Origin: Ophioceras dolichostomum
Lineage: Eukaryota > Ascomycota > Sordariomycetes > Magnaporthales > Ophioceraceae
Assembly (NCBI GenBank): GCA_003049485.1
Contig: PYST01000139.1
Coordinates: 32,265 to 96,264 of the forward strand
DNA: 64,000 bases
Direction: 5' to 3'
Within the stretch, counting starts at the first letter, position 1. Each line of letters opens with the position of its first letter. Of this stretch, positions 52,160 to 63,938 are shown piece after piece. The notes under the pieces were generated by a model. It did no database searches and had not been told where the DNA came from. It worked only from the letters and a program-made list of their open reading frames with translations. Made by a program: the position numbers and the translations under genes.

Positions 52160-53352
52160 AGACGGCTACCCGTCGCGCATGGACATCACCACATCAGATG
52201 TGGTCGGTTCCACCCGATTTTCCTTTGTCTTCTCTTTACTTGTCGATCGCTTGATTCTCTAGGCATCTTTCCTGGATAATTTATCCTAATCTCTATCGTG
52301 GAATCTAATATGACCGCACCCATGTTCGCTCCCTGTTGCCTCATACGGGTGATGAGTGGCCGTTGTCATCAGAAACCGCCGCGGTTCTGATGTGACCTGC
52401 CATATCGTGTCTTGCCACATGCAACCTTACGCGATCCGAAGTCTTTCTCGAACGAGGTCCCGGCCTGCTCATGCATCGTGCCCGACGTGCCTTGCTTTTC
52501 ACTGCAACGGTATATCGTCACCGTGCCTTAGTTTCGCGATTCCGAGCGGGTCGCAAGTTTCCCCTACCAGTTCTCTAAGCGGTTTGGGCGTCTGGTTGGA
52601 ATAGCACTGTCTCGAACCGACTCTTTCTCAAGAATTTATGAGGGGATGAACTGGCCGCCACATGCTTGAAATTAATCCCACTGTGCGTCTTCTACTTTAT
52701 CCCGGGGCTTTGACTTGTATACTGGGGGCTACGAGCATGGGGGCGGTGGGCAATAGCCGGGACCAACGACCCACCGCAGCCTAATATCCATCCCGCATCT
52801 CTCGCGAACCAACGGATAGCACGATTATTGCGCCCTGTTCATCTAATGAGATATCGATATCGTCGTCGAAGGCGTCCTGGCCAATCCAGGAGAGGGGCCC
52901 TGGTCGCAAGATAGGTGGGAGAGCTGAAGGGGTAGATAAGAGATATTGTTGTCCCTCTTACTCGCGACTCCTCCTTCGATACCCTTTACCGGCCTCTATC
53001 GCCTTTCCGCTCTTTCACTACCCACACTCGTTTTGTTTTGGTTTCTCCCTAAAGTGGTCCCTTTAGGTTTTTGTTGTTGTTTTCGCGAGGCCCCTCCGTG
53101 ACTGGGTACCGGCTTCATCTGCCTCCTGGAGTTCCTTCTTCTCGAACATATGTCACGCGGGGTGGAGCCGCACTCGCTCCTTCTTCGATCGATATTTGCC
53201 ATCCCGAGAAGCAAACTTCAGCTCCCTCCTTTCAATCAGCAAGAGATAAAGGAATCAGCCATCCACAGCACCCACTGCAAGCGTGTGCCAACATCCCAAG
53301 CGCCGAGCACACACGCGAGCTGAGCTGAGCTGCTGAGCCAGCTTGACAAACG
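52160..53352. other. Intergenic, no gene seen
   Basis: No coding signal. A small GAGCT tandem repeat lies near 53318-53336, just before the next start. Confidence 0.45.
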
Positions 53353-53805
53353 ATGCTTCTTCGGCGAACGAGTCTCAAACACGCTCGTCAGCGCTTCTCG
53401 ATGACCTCGGAGCTCTACGACGACGACTACCCCATCATAGAGTCGCGAATGTCATCGAGTCCCGCCGGCGGCGGCAGGGAGACGCTTCCGTCCCCTTGGC
53501 CGCAGCCTCCAACCCACGCCTATATCCGTCCAAAGCGCAAAGCCGACGCCGGCAGCTTCGGCGGTTACTACGGGGGCGGGGGTGGCGACGGCGAGGCCAC
53601 TAAAGAACAAGCCACAGTACTACCGCCGCCCATGCGACCAGTCTACACGACCTCAATCCCGAGCCCGTACTACCAAGACACAGAGTGGCGCGTCAGAGCA
53701 GCGCGCACAGAGGCCAGGAGGAGGCGGACGCACCAGAACATCATCGCGGCGGCTGTCGGGGGTATCGTGGTGATGGTTTCTGTGCTGGTGGTATTCGTCA
53801 TGTAA
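53353..53805 (+). CDS. Small C-terminally anchored membrane protein
   Basis: Single exon, 150 aa, unrecognised family. The N-terminus has short basic and acidic segments (ELYDDDYPIIESR). The middle is Gly/Pro/Tyr-rich (SFGGYYGGGGGD, PPPMRPVYTTSIPSPYY). A basic helix (RAARTEARRRRTHQN) comes directly before a 20-residue hydrophobic end, IIAAAVGGIVVMVSVLVVFVM, with nothing after it. That is the layout of a tail-anchored protein with a cytosolic N-terminus. Confidence 0.65.
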   Translation: MLLRRTSLKHARQRFSMTSELYDDDYPIIESRMSSSPAGGGRETLPSPWPQPPTHAYIRPKRKADAGSFGGYYGGGGGDGEATKEQATVLPPPMRPVYTTSIPSPYYQDTEWRVRAARTEARRRRTHQNIIAAAVGGIVVMVSVLVVFVM

Positions 53806-54545
53806 GTACAGCGCAGACAGGGACAAAGGTTGTCTGATGTCTCTAGTACTTGATTTGTCCCTTTTTGGCACGAAGATAAGAGGTAGAACGTCTCCGCTAA
53901 CCTTTTGTCGCCCGTCTTCAGACTTGGAACGCAAAAGGTCATATGAGCACCAACCACCGCGGGTTATCTGCACGATCTCGCGAGATGCTTCTCCTGGCGT
54001 GTTGGATATGAGGCTGGCTGGATGCAAGGAGTAGAGTGGCTACGAGAGGTGCTGAACACGCACGGAAGTACGACGCGCTATCGTCTGGCTGATTGAAAGA
54101 TATACACGAGATACTGCAAGAGGACAGGATTTTGGGAGGCTGAAGTCTTCACGCTTCGTATATGCAGAGATATTGGGGAAACAGAGGAACAGGTGGATGG
54201 ATTTCATGGACACTTGAAGTTAACTCGGTTGGGTCCGAAAATCATCTTCACAGCCGATTTCTGGAGGGTGCACGCAGACATGAAAGAAAGATGCTTTCGC
54301 CATCCCAAACGGCAAGTTTCTAGGCAGTATTCAGTAATTACTACTGGTACATAACAAGCCAGCTCAACTACACACAACTTGAACTTTGAAATATTTCAAT
54401 AGGTTGCTTCGGCTCTTTCTTCCCAAGCGAGCCAACACACACACAAAAAAAGCTTCGTTCTCCGACTCCTCGCTGAGAATATCATCTTCACAGGTCTTGC
54501 AACACCAACTTGAATCCTTTGAGCCCCTTGCCCGATGACACAGCC
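53806..54545. other. Convergent intergenic region, no gene seen
   Basis: 3' flanks only; AT-rich around 54340-54480. Confidence 0.4.
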
Positions 54546-56660
54546 TCAGTAACCAACTAGTGACCGAACCGCGGTCACGATCGGCGGTATCGACGTGAAA
54601 AGCACAGTCACGGTCCCGAACAGGCCCATCGACAGGCTCGACAGGGCTCCCGCGCGAGGGTCCGTCCTCAGGAGCAAAGCCGTGCCGATAGCGCTGGAGT
54701 TGACTCCCAGAGTGACGCCCCTTGTAACGTAGTCATCTAGCAAGAAGGTAAGGTGCCCATCCTAATTAGCCGTGCTCCCCCAAGTCGGCGAGCCGACGTC
54801 CTAGAAACTCGGGTCGGTACGGGGTGGGGGGCCAACCCCACTTACCTTCAGCAATCCCCATAACCCCCAACATCCACGGCCCCCAAACAGCGCCCACGAT
54901 CCCGCTCATGATCGCCAGCGCCGCGACGGTCCGCACGTCGCCGCCCAGGTTCTCGACCGCAGGGACGGCCAGCGCGAGCGTCTGGCTGCGCGCCGCGAAC
55001 GCGAGGCTGCGCTCGGCGCTGATCCCGACGGCGGCGCGGCAGACGTAGGGGTACAGGAACAGAGTCGCGACGGATATCGCTACGTTCGGCACCGCGATCA
55101 CGACGAAGTGCTCGCGCAGCTCGCGCCGGGACTGGTACATGGGCAGCGCGAGCGCCACGATGCTCGCGTCGAGCGCTGTGCCAAACATGTCGCCTGCGCC
55201 GGGGAGGAGGGGACCTGAGGTACTTGTAATTGTTGAGGCGCCGCGCCAGAGCTGGAGGTATTTCAGGCCCGTGCGGTAGGTTGTCAGGGTCGTGGTTAGG
55301 GAATGGCCGTGGGTTAGACCCAGGACCCAGATGGCGAGGACGGTGAGGAGGGAGGAGACGAGGACTGGGTGGAGGTATTGGCGCCAGCGGGCGGGGAGGG
55401 ACATGGCGGCGACGTAGGAGAGGATTGTGGTTGAGAGGTGGAGGGGCATGGCGTAGTCTATGGCGTAGAAAATGGGGATGCCGACGAGGAGGAGAATGGA
55501 TGTGTAGATTATCGAGACGAGGTGGGAGGAGATCAGTGTGGCCCATTTTTGGGATCTTGCTGGTGGTAGTGGGGCCGGGGATATCTGTGCCTGCATCTGT
55601 AGGGTGCTGGTATTGCCAGGGCCTTCTGGAGGGGGAGTCGGTAAATGGGCTTGAGGCTCGTCGATTTGAGAGCGGATCGATCTTGGGGCTTGCGACCTCG
55701 CTGGGGCTGCTAGCTCGCCGAGTGCCACTGGGGTTGATGTGCCGGATGGAGGGGTGGATGGAGGCGGCGATCGTGTGCCCTCTGACCGGCGGGTCTCGGT
55801 AATAGGGATCTCATCCTGTGTTTCTTCTCTTAGCTCGTCTGCTCGGTGGACGTGGGCCCTCTTTGGCGCCCCGACGGCGAGCTGAAGACCTCTCGTCATG
55901 TACGCCGTTAAGACCATCCCGACAGCGAAGCCGATAACTAGTAGCACGCGAGGACTCGTCAGTGCATGCACTCTTTGGAGAGACGGGAGTATTTGGCTTA
56001 AGTGGCTCCGTACCAAACACCGCGATGATTTTCATAACCTCTATGATACCTGTTGGGGGACTCAGGGGCAGAAGAACGAAAGTTGGTGTAAAGAAGATGT
56101 TGATCCAGCGAAGGGACCACCCTCCCTGAAGTATATTATGTGATCAGCTTCAGGGGCGTCTTGTGTAAAGTTGGGAAATGGAACAACTATCAGGACCGGG
56201 TCTCACTTACAGGTATGTCTATGAGGGCTACCACGCGCCTCGTCCTATTAGAGCCAAAGATCCATTCTGAGAGTAGCAGCAGGGCAAAAAGAATTATCAG
56301 GACAGCTACTGAAGCCGGAAACGGGGAGCCGGCCAGCCTGAGGATGACATCGGCGGCGAAGCAGGCTAGGAGCATCAGCAGAATGCCCACCGGTACGAAT
56401 AGCCAGGCACGCAGTAGGGACGGTCCTGAAGCCTTATACACCTATAGGTGCCGCATTAAACGTCAGAGCTAGGTACAGGGAACAGAAACTCCAAGCTTGC
56501 ATATGGAGGTCGTTGGCTTCGGTAGGCCTCTCGATCTAGCCGCCTTTTTTTTTCCGGACAGGAGCGCAGATTCTATTGTCAGGAGAGGGGACGACAACTG
56601 TACCAGCCTCACGGCGACGGCCGCGTCATGTATCACCGCTGTGGTTGTTTCGGCTATCAT
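54546..56660 (-). CDS. Fused LrgA-LrgB membrane protein (PLGG1-like)
   Basis: Fungal member of the LrgAB/CidAB family; the plant homologue PLGG1 moves glycolate and glycerate, and the fungal role is not established. Five exons, 56660-56490, 56441-56211, 56125-56014, 55937-54846 and 54736-54546, join in frame to 598 aa. The first donor (GTTTCT) is weak and the others are good. The LrgA-like half comprises WLFVPVGILLMLLACFAADVI, FPASVAVLIILFALLLLSEWIFG, RWINIFFTPTFVLLPLSPP and VIGFAVGMVLTAYMTRGLQL. A Pro/Ser-rich cytosolic linker of about 100 residues follows. The LrgB half has GDMFGTALDASIVALALPMYQSRREL, YPYVCRAAVGISAERSLAFAARSQTLALAVP, ENLGG, and after the last intron DDYVTRGVTLGVNSSAIGTA. 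Start uncertain: the ATG at 56660 is the first in frame. Confidence 0.88.
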
Positions 56661-58713
56661 GTTGATGACCGCCTGGGGGCCGCACCGGAAGTAGGAGCGG
56701 AAGAGAACCCCGCACTGGTCCGTCAATACCTCGAGGTACCTTGGTTGTTTGTCTCACAGCTTCGGGATTTTAGTCCTCGCAGGGCACTCACTCTCTCGGC
56801 GGCCCAGTAAGGCTCGTAGTCCTCGGTGAATTAATGTTTTCGTCGTTTGACACATCATCAACCCCGCCGATCCCGGCAAGGCATGGGAGAAAGTTTATTC
56901 CCACCTACCCTCGGATAACCGACGAAGTGAAGCCGCCCGTGGGTCAACAAGCAAGGAAGTCCCCGGGGAAAGGCAACGCTAACCCCCATATCTCCACTAC
57001 CTAAATAAAACATCAAATGTGTTGGTACTGGGACTGAGCGCATATTGTGTAATATTAGGAGTCATCGTACTAACGTTACTTCTAAGTTTGCTTAACTACC
57101 AATTTGGATCACTAATCTAATAAAATGAACCTCTCTTTCCGACAGCCTGGTTTCTGGCGTGTATTCGTGTGCGCCCCACCGCGGCAGGCAAAGAATGCAG
57201 ATTTTACAAGATTTTTCCACGCCTTCGTCATCGATTTATGATAGTATCGGCCGAGTGAGCGCCTTGCCGGCCGGCAGAGTGGCGGGATGAGGGATTGAGG
57301 CGAGGTTCCTAATCCACCCGACGAATGCTGACGGCGGAGAGACGGGCGGAAGAGCCGATGTGAACGTTGGATGAGTTCGAGCCTATTGACTCACTACGAA
57401 GGGCTCCGGAGGTGTGCGGCAGGCAAAGATTACCATGTTCAATTAAAGAAGAAAGGGCATGGAGTGAATTTTTTTTCTAGAAAATAAAGATGAAAAGAAA
57501 TATCCTAGATTGTATTTTATTTATATTTTCCCACCCCTTATCCTTCTTCCGCTTTCACCAGTTTTGAGTAATTGCACCCCCAATGTGTCACGCAGCTGTC
57601 GGTAGTATGCTGTAAGCGCACTCGTAGCTCGCCGCCTACCCAACTCGGACGGCTGCATCTGGGACGTGGGGCTGACAGTGGCCAGTTGGGCGAGGACCGA
57701 TCACCTGCCGTAGCGCAGCTGCGCTGGCCGTGCAGTACCAATGGTCCGCCGGGGATAATTCCCACAAGCGCGTCACGGCGTCGCTCCCTCCTGGGCGACA
57801 ACTTGAACCGAGAGCGTTGAGATGCACCGGTTTGGCATGCAAGACATACATCGGTTACCACTAACGGAAATGGATGCGGTTCAATGACGAAGTGCGGAAC
57901 TTTTCTGTCAGATATCTGTGGGTGCTTTGATGGACAGTACTCGGCGAAGGATACCAGCGTGATCTCGAGTCGTAGTCGCCAATCAACCACATCCAGTCCC
58001 TCGCCCCTCGAAATCGTCGTCATACCGACTGCATTCGGCCCCCGCATCGAAAAAGTGCCACTTTTAGGCAGCCAACCCTCTTTGTGCCTAGGAGGTGGAT
58101 GAAACCCATTAAGCCTAAGGTACCAATATTGGGGACCGATCATCAAGCGGAACGAGCCGAGCAGTAGTTCGCTTCCTGGTCCTCCTATAGCTGCTATTTC
58201 TAATGAAGGATATGGGTGTAAAGACCGGAAGCGTCTGATATTGCGAACAGTCCAGGTAATGCGCGATCACCGTATTTTACAACCCGTTTGGACAAGGAGG
58301 CAGTCCTGTAAGTGGTGTCGACAGGTCGGTGCTACCACTGCATGGTTTTACAACATTGCAAAACGAGGGGTTCACGGCATGTCGTCGGAACCTCTTGCAA
58401 CATGCAAGGTAGATCCGCACGGGTAAAGTTCCTCGGTCTCTTGGCCGATCTTGTCCCATGACTTGGCCCTGCTGGGCAATATGCTGCGTCTCATATTGAA
58501 ACTGGCAACTTCATCTCTTTCAAAATTTTCAAAAGCAGGCAGAGACTCGAAGAGACCACATGTCATCAAGATTCTCACCCAAATTTTAAGCACTTCCGAT
58601 CCTCATCGTGCTCAGCCCCTGACCTCTCCGTCCAGTTGCAATATTTCGGTCCCCTGCATTGCGTACTTCTAGGAGCTCCTCGCTCTCGGTTCGTCACAAA
58701 AAATAAAATAAAA
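56661..58713. other. Divergent intergenic region, no gene seen
   Basis: 2.05 kb with no convincing gene. An AT-rich stretch lies at 57460-57535. The 200 nt before 58714 may be the leader of the SET gene. Confidence 0.45.
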
Positions 58714-60307
58714 ATGCTGCTTAGGATATCAAGATCGTCGACATCCCTTGCATGGATGCTCTGGCTCCTCGCCCCCACAAGATCTGTCTCCGCAGCGGAC
58801 AACCCGAAGATAGTACCAAGCTTGACGCACGAATGCCCCGCTGGATTTAGGGGCAAACTCAACTCGGAAGGCTTCACGGCTTGCACACTCCCCAAAGACG
58901 ACTCCACGACATCCGGCTCAGATCCTGAGACGTGGGCGCCATGGACTCACCGGCCATTCTGTCTGAACTCGACCCGAAACGAGGGGAAGACCAAGTATTG
59001 CGTCTACACTAACGCGAATCATGGCCCCCATGGCCTCAGCATAATCACGACCCCAGAACACGCAGCTAGCAGCCTCTACCTCATGGAAGACCCAAACCTA
59101 CCCAAGCTCCACAGAAACGAGACGCTGGGTTCGCCATGGCAGGTTGTCGACATGGCGGGAAAGGGGAAGGGGGTGGTAGCCACGAGGAAGATCAGGAGAT
59201 TCGAGATTTTCATGCTCGAGTACGCCGCCCTGGCCACGGACAACTCGTTCCCCTCGTCTGTCAAGAGGCTCGATGGATATGATTTGCTTCATGAGGCCGT
59301 CAACCGCCTGCGGGAGCCGGACAGGGTCCTGTCTCTAGCACGGAGCAATCCGTATGCGGCTGATATCGTGGAGGATGTGTTGCGGACCAACTCGTTCGCG
59401 GGCGAGCTGGACGGGGATCCGCACATGGCTCTCTTCCCGGGGATCTCGGTATATTGTCATTCCCCATTCAAAGTCTCCCTTCATTTTCTTTAACAGCTCG
59501 CTGACCGGTGGCGACGCCAATGACGTGTCTCGTGGTGCTCAGAGGATGAACCACGCGTGTAAGCCGAAGTAAGCCGACACCCATCTATGTATAACACTCC
59601 AAGAGCATTATCACGAATCAGGGGCTCACATCTTTTCTATCGCAGCGCGTTTACGAGGTTTTCTCGCCGGAGCATGGCCACCGCCGTGGTAGCTGCGCGG
59701 GACATCGAGCCAGGCGAGGAGATCGTCATAAGCTGTATGGACGCGTAGTCGGCCGACTCCAAAAACTCACATTCACCACGTAACCCGTCATACTAATCAG
59801 ATAATATCCGTAGACGCCGCACTCGGCCTCCACTACGAAGAACGCCAAGAGCGCCTCAAAACGTGGGGCTTCCAGTGCACCTGCGACTTCTGCAGCCTCC
59901 CCTCGTCCAAGCGCGCCATCTCCGACCAGCGTCGCAAGGATATCCAGCAGAAGCGCAAAGACGTCGTGAAGTCCATCGACTCCGCCGACGCCGCGACCGC
60001 CATCAGGCTCAGCAACGAGATCCTCGACCTGTTGGCGTCCGAGGACCTGCCGGCCCTGTTCGCGGAGCAGTACGAGGTGCTGGCTAGGGTGTACCAGGCC
60101 GTGGGGTATGGGGAGAAGGCGGCCAAGTACGCGAAGATGGCGTTGACCATCCTGGATATCTATGGGAATCTCGACCCGGACGAGGAGTATACCAACCTGG
60201 AGAGGCTGCTGGCGAGCTTTGAGAAGCCGCGGTTCCCGGCTATGGGTAGGCCGACTGAGGAGGATAAGGAGAGGGAGAGGAGGATGATGATGGGCGGTGG
60301 TGAGTGA
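58714..60307 (+). CDS. SET-domain protein with N-terminal signal peptide
   Basis: Predicted protein lysine methyltransferase fold. Exons are 58714-59448, 59543-59568, 59646-59734 and 59814-60307 (447 aa, in frame); the 26-nt second exon is needed to complete the motif. The N-terminus (SLAWMLWLLAPTRSVSA) is a good secretory signal, followed by HECPAGFRGKL and cysteine-containing sequence with possible N-glycosylation sites (NST, NET). The SET domain starts at VVDMAGKGKGVVATRKI. SRMNHACKPNAFTRFS (about 245-260) is the SET NHxCxPN signature, built across two introns. EPGEEIVISY contains the catalytic-tunnel Tyr. The post-SET zinc motif is CTCDFC (about 305-310). A C-terminal helical region follows (LFAEQYEVLARVYQAVGYGEKAAKYAKMAL). 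Start set at the ATG at 58714; upstream open frame has no ATG. Confidence 0.88.
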
Positions 60308-60730
60308 TGCATGGGTTACCAGTCAGGATCATGCGGACTAGCGGTGTGTGCTCTCAACTTCTTCACTTGGGTCGGGAGAAACCTTCCTTCATATTTCTTC
60401 AAGGGTTTTGACAGCTAGGGGCCTGTAAGACGGCGAAGAAAAGACCAACAAAGGAGAATACATGGTATAGGTACTGACAAAGAAAAAAAAGAAGAGTATA
60501 TGTCGCAGTGGGTATCAACATAGGAGATATACATGACTTTTAGTGGCCAGGGGTCCAGCCTAACGTGAGAGTATAGTATAGTATAAGAAAGGAGCCCGAC
60601 CGGAAAGATAACAACCGAGGCGTCATGAAAAAGAAATGAACCGGCATAGATTATCCGGGCTTTATGAACCCGGAGCAAGTCTTGCCAGCAGTGTGCCTTC
60701 ATGACAACATGTCAAGCAAAGCCCCAGTAA
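60308..60730. other. Convergent intergenic region, no gene seen
   Basis: 3' flanks; A-rich patch near 60480-60495. Confidence 0.4.
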
Positions 60731-61525
60731 TCAGGGCAGCTTGGACTCGAGGTCCTCGAGGATGTCGAGGACGTACTCGGTGCGAGCATATAAGCGCTCC
60801 TCCGGGCCCGCGAGGTCCTCAGGCAGGTATGTCATCGTAGCAAGCACGTTGTCCTGGGTGTAGGAGGCCAGGCGAGCCTGGGACAGCCTCTTCTTGGTGC
60901 TCTTGTTGGACTTCTTGGCGACTCTGGGAAGGGTGTGTGGCCATTCGCGTCAGACTGGGAGAGAGGCCTTTTGGCTGACTGGAGGGAAAGGACACGTGAT
61001 GGGTGGGGCAGAGAGAGGGCGAGGTTAAGGGGCGGGCTGGTCGAGGAACGAAAGCCCTGAACGAGGACACACGACGAGTGAGGAGGAAAGGACGGAATGA
61101 GGAGGAGTGGGGTGGAAGGAAGCAAGCCCCCTGAGAGAGGACATATGACTCAAGGTGCCGACTGGGAAAAGGTAGGGCTGGCGTCTCATCTTTCAGGAGC
61201 AAGAGAGGAGAGAAACGACGGTGATCTGTGCTAGTTTGGGTACGGGGGAAGGACGGTCCTCACTTGAGGATGGTATTGTGGTTCATGATCGGTCTCCGGA
61301 GTGGGAACAGTGCTCCCTTGACGCTTGCCCTAGAGATGAACTAGACATCTGTTGGTGGATGAGGCAGCTCGACGGTATTGACTGGTATGGGGATGTAGAG
61401 AGAAGAGTAGAAGGGAGGGTATGGAGCAGGTCGGGCACGGACGAAACGAAGTGGTCTACATACCTGACGGGAGGCTTGTCTTGTTGGAGTGGGACGCTCG
61501 GAGCCTGGCGAGACATCTTTTCCAT
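60731..61525 (-). CDS. Small protein of unknown function (84 aa), spliced model
   Basis: Proposed exons are 61525-61464 and 60923-60731. The join (CAG|GTATGT donor, TTCCCAG acceptor) reads KPPVRVAKKSNKSTKKRLSQARLASYTQ in frame and continues as DNVLATMTYLPEDLAGPEERLYARTEYVLDILEDLESKLP. The C-terminal half is rich in regular helix and looks selected, while other frames do not. The N-terminus is Pro/Gln-rich. The 540-nt intron is long for this window and strongly purine-rich on the plus strand, so a further exon may be hidden in it. No domain recognised; it could be a small subunit of a nuclear complex. Confidence 0.5.
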
Positions 61526-61839
61526 GACAGACTAGCTGTGTGAGGAGGAGCTTGGCCTAGGAGAGTGAGGGAAACGCCCTGATGAATACTGGGTGGGACG
61601 TGATGATGCGTAGTAAGGAAGGAGGAATGGATAGGGAGGAAGGTAGAGGAAGATGAGCAGCCCAAGGGAGCCATGGTCGATCGAGAGGATTTGTGGGATA
61701 TATGTATGGGAAGGAGGCTCAGGCTTTCCTATGCATTTGTCCGAGGTGATAGAGATAGTATAGTCGGTGGTGTTCTTGACAGGGGGTTGCGAAGTGCAGG
61801 GTTTCCGTCTATGAAAAAAGTTACTGTACATGGGAACAT

Positions 61840-61955
61840 GGGATGGACCATTGAAAAAAGTTACGTGGGAACATGGTGGACTGGTCCTGGTCCTGTTCAT
61901 CGTTGAGTGAAGGGGTCGTGTGGGAACATGGTGAACTGGTCCTGGTGCTGTTCGT
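61840..61955 (+). repeat. Imperfect tandem duplication
   Basis: GTGGGAACATGG followed by TGGTCCTGGT-CTGTTC occurs at about 61866 and again at about 61921, about 55 bp apart. A shorter TGAAAAAAGTTAC motif also occurs twice in the flank. Confidence 0.65.
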
Positions 61956-62814
61956 CGAGGGGGCGTGTGGCTCTGGTGTTCCAGAGAAAGGCGCTAAGCC
62001 AATATCGGCAGCATCTCGGGGCGATCTCTGCAGATACTACCTAAAACGGAATAGCGGTGAGCGGGTAAGCAGGGGTACCCTTGGCTTGGCGGGGAACATG
62101 AGCCGCACAAGCAGAACGAGGACCCGAGTGTGGGGTTTTCTGCTCCCAACATTCCGGCATGCACTCGCGGCTGGCTTGTGTCGCGAAGGGGTCCGTGGTT
62201 GCGCTCTTTCAAACACGACAGTTCGAGCCTCTCACGCTGAAATGTGTTTCTCGGCGAGTGAGCAACAGGGACGGGAGCAAGCTTAGAAGACCGCACGGTA
62301 GCCGACCGCTTGCGCCTGCACACCACTGGCAGGCCCGTGGTAAGGCGACCATCACCCATTCTAATGACCGACAAGGTCCAGTGACAGCTGAAAGGGGATA
62401 TCAAACAAACAATCGGGAATGTGCAGGGGTACAAATCCTCCAAAGAGAGGCGCCCGTTTGCCCAGCAGAGGGTTGAGTGGCATGGACGGGACCTCGCCAT
62501 AACCCTCGTCCCTCCTCTAAGCTACCTTACCTACCTTCCTATACATGCTTTCCGTGGTAGTCGAGGCTGAAGTTGAGGTATTCGAACACTTCCCAAGTTT
62601 CGCTTTTACACCATCCATACGCACGATGCACCTGACCTATTGAGTTACCTACAAAGTAGTAGGTACTCAGGTGGAATATATGTACCGAAGGGAACTTGAA
62701 GGTTCCTTCGGTGCCAACCAAGTAAGTAAGTTTGTATCTGGCGGAGTTACAGCCGAGCGCGGCAGAGGGGTACGTGGGCTACGGAACGCCTGACAGCTCT
62801 CCCTCTCCCCTTCC

Positions 62815-62878
62815 TTTGATTATTTTTATTTTATTATCATTATAAGTTAATTCTCTTTTTTAATTTTTTTTTTTTTTT
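62815..62878. repeat. T-rich low-complexity block
   Basis: ATTTTTATTTTATTATC-type sequence ending in a 15-nt T run, sharply bounded by GC-rich DNA on both sides. Confidence 0.7.
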
Positions 62879-63755
62879 GGCGAACGTCAGCTTCGCGAAT
62901 CAGTGTTCCCGAATCCCGGCCGGGCATTCGTACCCATGCGGGGAACGAAGGACTGCAATTATTGGACAGGTTACAGGCCCCGTTGACCGGCCAAGGCATG
63001 CTTTTAACTGCTCCGCTCAGGTGCGCCGGCAGGGGGAGTCATGCATAGGAGGCACCAAGGCACCTGCGAGCCTTGGAGCCACCGCCTCCTCACAGTGCAG
63101 GAGCCGGACACCACATCGACATGCATGTGAGGCGAGCTTCATTCCCTCATTTCTGCAACTCGGTAGGCAGACAAGACTCGGGAGGCATCGGGTGGGGTTA
63201 TTAGGTATTCTGGATGGGAGAACTACGGTCAACTTGGAAGTTTCTGTCTTGCTTGCACGACATGCACGCCTACCCCTACACACCCCAGAGATCCAACAGC
63301 CCATGCACAGGACGCAATGTTCAGGTGCCGGTCGTACTGTTAGTGGCAGGAGCTGGAAAAAGGAAGGCAGCCAGCCTCGTGTCCACCCACAGCAGGACAC
63401 ATACAGTACAACGTACACACCAGCGCGCCGGCGCGATGACTCGGTGCCGCCTCTTGCGGGTCCCCGAGTCTTCTTTTTCTGCGCACTACCACACGCCGGC
63501 AGTACCAGGGCCGTGAGCCACAATGCAGAAAGCAGTCGTCAAGCATCTACCCTGCCTGCGCCGCCTGCATGCGCTGTTCGCCGGTTCCGTAAAATGAATC
63601 GTCGTTGTAGCTGTAAGAGGGAGGGTCCAGACACCCAATCGAATTGATAGAACGATGGAAGGCGCACTCTAACTGTGTACTGCGTTGGACTTGCGGTGAG
63701 ACATGCGGTGGGAAGTCGGACGCCGCCCAGTTTCATTGCACCTTTTTTTTTATCC

Positions 63756-63927
63756 GTCATTTGATCGCACTACCTGGGTAACTACCAGTACGCCGTCATT
63801 TCATCACACTCCCTACCAATGTACGCCGTCATTTTATCGCACTCCCTGGCTGCCTACCAGTACGCCATCATTTTATGACACTCCCTGGGTACCTACCTAC
63901 CAAAGTACGCCGTCATTTTATCGCACT
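63756..63927 (+). repeat. Minisatellite, five units of 33-45 bp
   Basis: Units start with GTCATTTnATCnCACT and end with GTACGCC, beginning at about 63756, 63795, 63828, 63867 and 63912. Spacings are 39, 33, 39 and 45 bp, all multiples of three. An open frame from an ATG at 63703 to 63948 reads through as repeated TPSFYxTPW units. Confidence 0.8.
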
Positions 63928-63938
63928 ACCCACACCTC

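Larger units (their letters stand above)
61526..63702. other. Intergenic, no gene seen; low-complexity patches
   Basis: 2.2 kb. Contains a two-copy repeat at 61840-61955, a T-rich block at 62815-62878, and G/C-rich sequence beyond. Long open frames here lack ATG starts or domains. Confidence 0.45.

Noticed and set aside
57538..58146. Open frame of 202 codons on the minus strand upstream of the SET gene
   Set aside because: No motif, and the composition resembles random GC-moderate DNA.
62877..63647. 256-codon open frame on the plus strand
   Set aside because: It begins without an ATG at a T-rich junction and has low-complexity, basic sequence without domains.
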